The position numbers and the translations under genes were made by a program. Positions 58,096 to 64,000 of a stretch of DNA of 64,000 nt are shown in pieces. Source of the stretch: Xylanimonas ulmi (lineage in GTDB: Bacteria; Actinomycetota; Actinomycetes; Actinomycetales; Cellulomonadaceae); contig NZ_SGWX01000001.1 of the NCBI RefSeq assembly GCF_004216535.1, positions 2,542,001 to 2,606,000 on the forward strand, read 5' to 3'. The notes beneath the pieces were generated by a model. That model searched no databases. It was not told the origin of the DNA and saw only the letters and a list, made by a program, of their open reading frames with translations. Position 1 is the first letter of the stretch. The number at the start of each line of letters is the position of its first letter.

Positions 58096-58230
58096 TGGTG
58101 GTTGAGCCCGTCGAAACCACCCCACTCCCCTGGTTGACCCCGACGAAACCACCCCACCCCGGTGGTTGAGCCCGTCGAAACCACGGGACGAGTCAGACAG
58201 CGGTGGTTTCGACAGGCTCAACCACCCGTG
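58096..58230. repeat. REP-like repeat cluster downstream of DUF4032 and rlmB
   Basis: GGTGGTTGAGCCCGTCGAAA occurs at 58099 and 58160 with a degenerate copy between, and an inverted copy GTGGTTTCGACAGGCTCAAC at 58202. The same family appears at 59247-59314. These are intergenic palindromic repeats typical of some actinobacteria and can form hairpins between convergent genes. Confidence 0.85.
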
Positions 58231-58245
58231 GGGTGGGCGGCGGGG

Positions 58246-59238
58246 TCAGCTCGCGGCGCGGCGGGCCTTGGCGATCTCGTAGAGCGTGATGCTGGTCGCG
58301 ACACCGGCGTTGAGCGACTCGACGGCCGTCGAGTCGATCGGGATCGACGCGACGACGTCGCAGGCCTCGCGCACGAGGCGCCCCATGCCCTTGCCCTCCG
58401 ACCCGACGACGACCACGAGCGGGTCGGTCGCCAGGTGCAGCTCCCCGACTTCGGTGTCACCGTCGCCGTCGAGCCCGACGACGAAGCACCCGGCCTTCTT
58501 CAGCTCACCGAGCGCGCGCACGAGGTTGGTCGCGCGAGCCACGGGAACATGCGCCGCGGCGCCGGCCGAGACCTTCCACGCCGAGGCCGTCACGCCCGCC
58601 GCGCGGCGCTCGGGCACCAGGACGCCGTGCGCCCCGAACGCGCCCGCCGAGCGCAGCACGGCGCCGAGGTTGCGCGGGTCGGTGACGCCGTCGAGCGCGA
58701 CGATGAGCGCCGGGCGGCCGGACGCCTCCGCGGCGTCGAGCAGGTCGTCGGTGTCGCGGTACTCGTACGGCGGCACCTGCGCGGCGACGCCCTGGTGCAC
58801 CTGCCCGTCGGTGAGGCGGTCGAGCTCGGGCTTGGTGACCTCGAGCAGCGCGAGCCCGCGCTCCGAGGCGAGCTGCAGGATCTCGCGCGTGCGGTCGTCG
58901 TGGTCGACGCGCGTGGCGATGTACACGGTGGTCATGGGCACCTCGGTGCGCAGCGCCTCGAGCACCGAGTTGCGCCCGGCCACGACCTCGACGCCGTCGG
59001 TCGCACGCCTGGTGCCGCGCACGACGCCGCGCGAGGCGTCACGCTGCCGCTGGCCGGCCGCCCTCTGCTCCGCGGCCACCTTGCGCTTGTAGGCGGGGTG
59101 GTACTCGCGCTCCTCGGCCTTGGGGGTCGGCCCCTTGCCCTGCAGCGCGCGGCGCCCGTGGCCGCCCGTGCCGACCTGCGGGCCCTTCTTGCTGCCCGTC
59201 TTGCGGACCGCCCCGGGGCGCCTCGTGTTCCCAGCCAT
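58246..59238 (-). CDS. rlmB: 23S rRNA (guanosine-2'-O)-methyltransferase RlmB
   Basis: A 330-residue SpoU/TrmH-type RNA methyltransferase. An 80-residue basic N-terminal extension precedes the substrate-binding VEVVAGRNSVLEALR. SPOUT motifs are LDGVTDPRNLGAVLRSA, VVVGSEGKGMGRLVRE and SIPIDSTAVESLNAGVA. It methylates G2251 (E. coli number) in 23S rRNA. The ATG at 59238 gives MAGNTRRPGA, typical of actinobacterial members. It lies downstream of cysS in the same orientation, with an 86-base gap filled by repeats. This cysS-rlmB order is common. Confidence 0.92.
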   Translation of the reverse strand: MAGNTRRPGAVRKTGSKKGPQVGTGGHGRRALQGKGPTPKAEEREYHPAYKRKVAAEQRAAGQRQRDASRGVVRGTRRATDGVEVVAGRNSVLEALRTEVPMTTVYIATRVDHDDRTREILQLASERGLALLEVTKPELDRLTDGQVHQGVAAQVPPYEYRDTDDLLDAAEASGRPALIVALDGVTDPRNLGAVLRSAGAFGAHGVLVPERRAAGVTASAWKVSAGAAAHVPVARATNLVRALGELKKAGCFVVGLDGDGDTEVGELHLATDPLVVVVGSEGKGMGRLVREACDVVASIPIDSTAVESLNAGVATSITLYEIAKARRAAS

Positions 59239-59246
59239 GGTGTCTC

Positions 59247-59314
59247 TCCCAGCGGTGGTTGAGCCTGTCGAAACCACCAAACGTCGGTCGTGGTGGTCTC
59301 GACGGGCTCAACCA
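59247..59314. repeat. REP-like inverted repeats between cysS and rlmB
   Basis: GGTGGTTGAGCCTGTCGAAA with an inverted partner GGTCTCGACGGGCTCAACCA, members of the family seen at 58096-58230. They may form a stem-loop in the cysS-rlmB transcript. Confidence 0.85.
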
Positions 59315-59324
59315 CCAGGTCTTG

Positions 59325-60773
59325 TCAGTTCGCGAGCGTCCAGCGGGCGCCGTCGGGTCCGTCCTGGACCAGGATGCCCGCCGCGGCCAGGCGGTCGCGA
59401 ATCGCGTCGCTCGCCGCCCAGTCCTTCGCGGTGCGGGCCGCGGCGCGGGCCTCCAGCTCGGCGCCCACGAGTCTGTCGAGGGCGTCGTGCGCCGTGGACG
59501 ACGCCGCGTCGGCGCCGGCCCAGTGCGGGTCGGCGGGGTCGAGGCCGAGCACGTCGAGCATGCCGCGCACCGCGAGCAGCTCGGCGCGCACGGCGGCGTC
59601 GGCCTCGGGTGACGACGGCGCCGTCAGCGCCGTGTTGCCCGCGCGCAGGCGCTCGTGCACGACGGCGAGGGCCGCGGGCACGTTGAGGTCGTCGTCGAGC
59701 GCGGCCGCGAACGTCTCGGGCAATGTCACGGCGGCGACCGCGTCGGCGCTCGGCGCGCCGTCGCCCAGCCGTTCGGCGGCGCGCGCGACGAACCCGGCCA
59801 GGCGCTCCCACGTCGTGCGGGCCTCGGTGAGCGTGTCGGGGGCCCACTCAAGCATCGAGCGGTACTGGACCGCCACGACGGCCAGGCGCACGGCGGGCGC
59901 GGGCGCGGCCGCCAGGACCTCGGCGGCGAGCAGCCCGTTGCCGAGCGACTTGCTCATCTTGACGCCCGACTGCGTGATCCAGGCGCTGTGCATCCACCGG
60001 CGCGCGAACGGGTATCCCGCCGCGCGCGACTGCGCCTGCTCGTTCTCGTGGTGCGGGAAGCGCAGGTCGAGGCCGCCGCCGTGGATGTCGAACTCGTCGC
60101 CCAGGTAGCGCTGCGCCATGGCCGAGCACTCCAGGTGCCAGCCCGGGCGCCCGCGCCCCCACGGCGTGGGCCAGGACGCGGTGGCGGGCTCGTTCGACTT
60201 GGGGGCCTTCCACAGCGCGAAGTCGTGCGGGTCGCGCTTGGCGTGCCCGGGGCCCTGGGCGGCGTCGTCGGGCTCGGGCGCGAGGTCCTCGAGCCGTTGG
60301 CGGGTGAGCTCGCCGTAGGCGGGCCAGGAGCGCACGTCGAACCAGACGTCCCCGTCGCCCGTGGCGTAGGCGTGCCCGCGCTCGACCAGGCGCCCCATGA
60401 GCTCGACCATCTGCGTCACGTGCTGCGTGGCGCGTGGCTCGTACGACGGCGGCAGCACGCCGAGCGCGTCGTAGGCGGCGGTGAACTCACGCTCGTAGCG
60501 CGCGGCGTGCTCCCACCACTCGACGCCGGCCGCGGCGGCCTTGGCGAGGATCTTGTCGTCGATGTCGGTGACATTGCGCACGAGCGTGACCCGGTAGCCC
60601 GACCGGGTCAGCCAGCGTCGCAGCACGTCGAACGCGATCGCGGGGCGCAGGTGGCCGATGTGCGGGGCCGACTGCACGGTGGCGCCACACACGTAGATGC
60701 CGACCTGGCCGGGGGTCCGGGGCACGAAGTCGGACACCGTGCGCGTGGCGGTGTCGTACAGGCGTAGGGTCAC
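59325..60773 (-). CDS. cysS: Cysteine--tRNA ligase
   Basis: A 482-residue class I synthetase charging tRNA-Cys. HIGH-type motif SAPHIGHL (about 36-42), zinc ligand Cys29 in YVCGATVQ and [24 protein letters not shown], and KMSKS in [11 protein letters not shown] are present. The C-terminal helical domain is of full CysS length, which argues against the mycothiol ligase MshC, a shorter paralogue. GTG start at 60773. It precedes rlmB. Its upstream neighbour is a PLP enzyme rather than ispF. Confidence 0.95.
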   Translation of the reverse strand: MTLRLYDTATRTVSDFVPRTPGQVGIYVCGATVQSAPHIGHLRPAIAFDVLRRWLTRSGYRVTLVRNVTDIDDKILAKAAAAGVEWWEHAARYEREFTAAYDALGVLPPSYEPRATQHVTQMVELMGRLVERGHAYATGDGDVWFDVRSWPAYGELTRQRLEDLAPEPDDAAQGPGHAKRDPHDFALWKAPKSNEPATASWPTPWGRGRPGWHLECSAMAQRYLGDEFDIHGGGLDLRFPHHENEQAQSRAAGYPFARRWMHSAWITQSGVKMSKSLGNGLLAAEVLAAAPAPAVRLAVVAVQYRSMLEWAPDTLTEARTTWERLAGFVARAAERLGDGAPSADAVAAVTLPETFAAALDDDLNVPAALAVVHERLRAGNTALTAPSSPEADAAVRAELLAVRGMLDVLGLDPADPHWAGADAASSTAHDALDRLVGAELEARAAARTAKDWAASDAIRDRLAAAGILVQDGPDGARWTLAN

Positions 60774-60830
60774 GCGCCCAGGGTACCGGCCCCGGACCGT
60801 CTCACCTGGGTCGCGGGGCGCCGCACGCGC

Positions 60831-62045
60831 TCACGCGAACGCCCAGCCCTCTCCGCGGTAGGTCGGCACGACGTCGACGACCTCGTCGCCGCGCACCAGG
60901 TGCACGACCGCGAATCGCTCCATGAGCTCGCCCGCCTTCGCGTGCCGCAGCCACACGCGGTCGCCGACGCCCAGCGCCTGCGCCGCGCCCCGGCCGGCGC
61001 CGCGCCTGCGGCGCAGTGGCGTCTGCACCTCGCCCGCGCCCTCGCGGCGCGTCAGCGCCCAACCGGGCGTCAGCGGGCGCGGCAGCCGCGAGGCGCCCGC
61101 GGGGCCCGAGGCCACGTACCCGCCCGCGTACGCCGTCGCGTAGCCGCGCGCGGGCACGCGCACGACGTCGAGCCCGAAGAACGCCGCCGGCACGGGCCGG
61201 AACGCGCGGTACCCGTCGAACGTCGCCGGGACGTAGAGCCCCGAGCCTGCCGTCACCTCGGTCACCGCCGGGTCCGCCGCCGAGACCTCCAGCGAGCCGG
61301 TGCCGCCCGCGTTGACGAGGTCGAGGTCGTGCCCGACGGCGGCGCGCACCGCCGCCAGGACGGCGGCGCGCCGCCCGGGCAGCTCGCGCGCGGAGCGGCG
61401 CTTGACGGCCCGGATCACGGGCCCGGTGTCGGCGATCCCGGCGATCTGGGCCTCGTAGGTCATCAGCCCCCGCAGCCGCACGCCCGTGGTGCGCGCGACG
61501 CGGGCCGCGAGCCGCGCCACCTCCGGCGGCTCGCGCAGCGGCGAGCGCCGCGTGCCCGCGTGCACGGTGAGCGGCCCGAGGCGCAGGCGCAGCGAGGCGT
61601 CCACGTCGAGGCACACGCGCACGGGCGGCGCCTCGACCCCGGGCGCCGCGCCCAGCGCCTGCTCGACCAGGGCGAGTTGGGCGGCGTCGTCGAGCATGAG
61701 CGTCACGGCCGCGCGCGCGAGCGGGTCGCCGGCCAGGTCGCGCAGCGCGGCGGCGTCGAGAGTGGGGTACCCGACCAGCAGGTCGCCCACGCCCTCGCGC
61801 GCGAGCCACAGCGCCTCGGCGAGCGACGTCGTCATGACGCCCCGGAAGCCCGCGTCGAGGGCGCGGCGCACGAGCGCGCGCACGCGCACCGACTTGCCGG
61901 CCAGCCGCACGGGCGTGCCGCCTGCCCGCCGCAGCAGGTCGGCCGCGTTGGCGTCGAACCGGTCCAGGTCGACGACGGCGACCGGTCCGGCCACGCCGCG
62001 CGTCGCGCGTGTCAGGCGCTGTGCCAGGTCACCGGGCGTCTCCAT
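60831..62045 (-). CDS. Alanine-racemase-fold PLP enzyme (D-amino-acid deaminase/aldolase-like)
   Basis: A 404-residue fold-type III PLP enzyme. The N-terminal barrel has PVAVVDLDRFDANA and the PLP lysine Lys51 in RLAGKSVRVR. The C-terminal beta domain ends with VWLRHAKAGELMERF; the His/Cys region resembles the zinc site of D-serine dehydratase/D-threonine aldolase-like proteins. The true alanine racemase C-terminal catalytic tyrosine motif is not evident, so it is not Alr. It is divergent from an FAD-dependent oxidase, with 75 bases between; the pairing recurs in actinobacteria. Substrate unknown. Confidence 0.8.
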   Translation of the reverse strand: METPGDLAQRLTRATRGVAGPVAVVDLDRFDANAADLLRRAGGTPVRLAGKSVRVRALVRRALDAGFRGVMTTSLAEALWLAREGVGDLLVGYPTLDAAALRDLAGDPLARAAVTLMLDDAAQLALVEQALGAAPGVEAPPVRVCLDVDASLRLRLGPLTVHAGTRRSPLREPPEVARLAARVARTTGVRLRGLMTYEAQIAGIADTGPVIRAVKRRSARELPGRRAAVLAAVRAAVGHDLDLVNAGGTGSLEVSAADPAVTEVTAGSGLYVPATFDGYRAFRPVPAAFFGLDVVRVPARGYATAYAGGYVASGPAGASRLPRPLTPGWALTRREGAGEVQTPLRRRRGAGRGAAQALGVGDRVWLRHAKAGELMERFAVVHLVRGDEVVDVVPTYRGEGWAFA

Positions 62046-62120
62046 GCGCGGAGGCTACACCGCCGTGACCCACGTCACAGAAGGGCTGTGATCGCCGGGG
62101 CCAGGTGGCAGACTTCACCC

Positions 62121-63536
62121 GTGCCTGACAACGACGCCGCCCCCACATGGGAGAACTGGGCGCGCACGGCACGGGCGACGCCCGCCCGGCTGGCACACCC
62201 GCGCGACGAGGCCGGGGTCGCCGAAGTGGTGGCGCGGGCCGCCGCCGCGGGCCTGCGCGTGCGCGCTCGCGGCGCGGGCCACTCCTTCACCCCCGCCGCC
62301 ATGACCGACGGCGTCCTGCTCGACCTGGAGCGGCTGGCGGGCCTGGAGGCCGTCGAGCGGCGCCACGACGGCGCCGCGCGCGTCACAGTCCGCGCCGGCA
62401 CCCGACTGTTCCACCTGCACCACCTGCTCGCCTCGCACGGCTTGGCGATGACCAACCTCGGCGACATCGACCGCCAGAGCATCGCCGGAGCGATCTCGAC
62501 CGGCACGCACGGCACGGGACTCGCCTTCGGCGGCCTCGCGACCCAGGTCAGCGGCGTGCGTGTGGTCACCGCGGACGGCGCGGTGCGCGGCGGCGGGATC
62601 GACGACGCCGTCGGCTCACCCGAACGCGACCTGTTCGAGCTCGCGCGCCTGGGCCTGGGCACAGCCGGCGTGCTGACGGCGGTCACGCTGGAGGTCGTGC
62701 CCGCGTTCTGGCTGCGCGCCCGCGAGGAGCCCGCGCCGCTGGGTCCGTTGCTCGCCGACCTCGACACGTTCGCGCGCTCGGCCGACCACGCCGAGCTCTA
62801 CTGGTTCCCCGGCACGCGCCGAGCCCTGACCATCCGCAACCAGCGCCTGGCGCCCGACGACGCGGCGGCCTGGGCCACCGACCAGTCGGGGCTCAAAGGG
62901 CGGCTGCGTCTGCTGCGCCAGGAGGCCCGCGGCCTGGTCGACGAGGAGTTGCTGAGCAACGGCGCGTTCGAGGTCGTCAACCGCCTCGCGACCGCGGCGC
63001 CCGGCCTCACCGCAGGCCTCAACCGCATCTCGGCGCGCACGCTCGCCCCGCGCGAGCACGTGGCGCCCTCCTACCAGGTCTTCTGCCACAAGCGGCGGGT
63101 GCGGTTCCGCGAGATGGAGTACGCCCTGCCGCGCGCCGTGGTGGGCGAGGCGCTGACCGAGCTGGACCGGTGGCTGCGCCGCACGGGCGAGGCCGTGCCG
63201 TTCCCGGTCGAGGTGCGCTTCGCCGCGCCCGACGACGTGTGGCTGTCGACCGCGCGCGGGCGCGAGACCGCGTACGTCGCGGCGCACCAGTACGCGCGCA
63301 TGCCGCACCGGCGCTGGTTCGACGCCGCCGAGCGCATCCTCGTCGAGGCGGGCGGGCGGCCCCACTGGGGCAAACTGCACACGCGCACGGCCGAGGACCT
63401 CGCCGCGCACTACCCGCTCGACGACGTCGCCCGCGTGCGCCGCGCGCTCGACCCCGCCGGCGTGTTCGCGAACCCCTACGTCGACGCGGTGCTGGGCGCG
63501 CTCGCGCCGCCCGCCTCCGGGTCGGCCACGACGTAG
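62121..63536 (+). CDS. FAD-linked oxidase, D-arabinono-1,4-lactone oxidase/alditol oxidase-like
   Basis: A 471-residue VAO-family flavoenzyme. The N-terminal FAD domain has RVRARGAGHSFTPAAMTDG, where His54 is the residue that carries covalent FAD in related oxidases, and AGAISTGTHGTGLAFG. The C-terminal ALO domain ends HWGKLHT and DPAGVFANPYVDAVLG. It oxidises a sugar lactone or alditol with O2, giving peroxide. GTG at 62121. Divergent from the PLP enzyme; its last 61 bases overlap a convergent TetR gene. Confidence 0.88.
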   Translation: MPDNDAAPTWENWARTARATPARLAHPRDEAGVAEVVARAAAAGLRVRARGAGHSFTPAAMTDGVLLDLERLAGLEAVERRHDGAARVTVRAGTRLFHLHHLLASHGLAMTNLGDIDRQSIAGAISTGTHGTGLAFGGLATQVSGVRVVTADGAVRGGGIDDAVGSPERDLFELARLGLGTAGVLTAVTLEVVPAFWLRAREEPAPLGPLLADLDTFARSADHAELYWFPGTRRALTIRNQRLAPDDAAAWATDQSGLKGRLRLLRQEARGLVDEELLSNGAFEVVNRLATAAPGLTAGLNRISARTLAPREHVAPSYQVFCHKRRVRFREMEYALPRAVVGEALTELDRWLRRTGEAVPFPVEVRFAAPDDVWLSTARGRETAYVAAHQYARMPHRRWFDAAERILVEAGGRPHWGKLHTRTAEDLAAHYPLDDVARVRRALDPAGVFANPYVDAVLGALAPPASGSATT

Positions 63537-64000
63537 GTGGTCATGAGCTCGGCCAGCGCGTGGAAGCCCTCCAGCGCGCGCTCGTCGTCCTGATCGACCA
63601 ACCACGCCAGCTCGATGCCGTCGATGAGCGCCGTGATGGTGCGCGCGAGGCGCCTCACGTCGACCCGGTAGGTGACGCCCGTCGCCGCGGCGCAGGCCGT
63701 CGCAAGCGCGAGGGCCATCTGCGTGGACTGCTCCAGGTGCGTGCGCGCCGTCCCCAGCAACGCCGGGTTGCGGGCGCCGGTCGTGGCGATCTCCAGCAGC
63801 AGCAGCCGCACCTGCCGGAAGCGCTTGAGGCCCTGGAGCAGCGCGTCGGCGCACTGGTGCACCAGCGTCGGGAAGTCCAGACCCACCCCGGCGCCCGCCG
63901 TGATGGTGGCCTTGATCTGGTCGGTCGCCTCGACGCGGATGGACTGCCCCATCGCCTCGAGCAGCTCGTCCTTGTCGTGGAAGCAGTAGTGCACCGTGCC
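63476..64000 (-). CDS. TetR-family regulator (partial, cut by window edge)
   Basis: The visible 174 residues, with the true start beyond 64000. The first residues GTVHYCFHDKDELLEAM are the end of a TetR helix-turn-helix domain. The rest is the ligand-binding helical domain (LFxxLLLLEIATTGARNPALL and ITALIDGIELAWLV). A promoter-binding repressor or activator of neighbouring genes; targets unknown. The stop at 63476 overlaps the convergent oxidase gene by 61 bases. Confidence 0.85.
   Translation of the reverse strand, partial: GTVHYCFHDKDELLEAMGQSIRVEATDQIKATITAGAGVGLDFPTLVHQCADALLQGLKRFRQVRLLLLEIATTGARNPALLGTARTHLEQSTQMALALATACAAATGVTYRVDVRRLARTITALIDGIELAWLVDQDDERALEGFHALAELMTTYVVADPEAGGASAPSTAST

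Noticed and set aside
59325-60773. Mycothiol ligase MshC instead of CysS
   Set aside because: Length and the complete C-terminal helical domain fit CysS, and rlmB follows as in typical cysS loci.

Overview
The window is a chromosomal stretch of a very GC-rich Gram-positive actinobacterium. Families such as DUF3263, DUF2530, DUF3027, DUF4032, a WXG100 protein, a lone CIRCE-controlled GroEL and a DasR-type GlcNAc regulon point to Actinomycetes, and I infer the Micrococcales (Cellulomonas/Promicromonospora neighbourhood). The genus is inference only.

Region 1 (1-15.8 kb) is an accessory cell-surface polysaccharide locus broken up by insertion sequences. It holds a putative rhamnosyltransferase-like protein and an alpha/beta hydrolase, then a dense IS patch (ISL3 fragment, two complete IS256-family elements, an IS110-family element, an IS256 scrap and an IS4/IS1634-like scrap). 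Embedded in the patch is an asparagine-synthase-like gene. Beyond it lies a four-gene minus-strand operon: CgeB-like/GT2 double-domain glycosyltransferase, UDP-ManNAc dehydrogenase (WecC), MurG/GT28-like transferase and a membrane-anchored GT2 transferase. Several of these genes are visibly poorer in GC than the rest of the window, which suggests horizontal acquisition.

Region 2 (15.9-22.1 kb) is a self-contained N-acetylglucosamine PTS locus. EIIA, two EIIB paralogues and a GntR/DasR-like regulator lie on the minus strand; EIIC, enzyme I, HPr and glucosamine-6-phosphate deaminase lie on the plus strand. Two DasR-like operators sit between the divergent halves. The plus-strand operon ends at three stacked hairpins.

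Region 3 (22.1-64 kb) is mostly core chromosome: an AzgA purine permease, an undecaprenyl-phosphate sugar transferase, a cold-shock-domain/DUF3027/sacsin-like GHKL ATPase series of unknown role, an XPB helicase with a helicase-associated partner, TPM protein plus PspA, a glutamine amidotransferase, a NYN protein, an OmpR-type two-component system, an HD hydrolase, WXG100, GroEL with two CIRCE elements, CspA, a LytR_C protein, DUF3263, uracil-DNA glycosylase, an SGNH hydrolase, an HNH protein beside tRNA-Thr(TGT), a DsbA-like protein, a Ser/Thr kinase, an OtsA-OtsB fusion, an MsiK-like ABC ATPase, DUF4032, RlmB, CysS, a fold-III PLP enzyme, an FAD-linked oxidase and a TetR regulator cut by the window edge. 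Intergenic spaces carry tandem repeats, perfect palindromes and REP-like repeats, listed separately.

I did not find a clear CRISPR array, prophage or recognised defence island. The candidates most worth follow-up are the possible bridge RNA of the IS110 element, the WecC/asparagine-synthase pairing (possible uronamide surface sugar), and the cold-shock/DUF3027/GHKL-ATPase operon.
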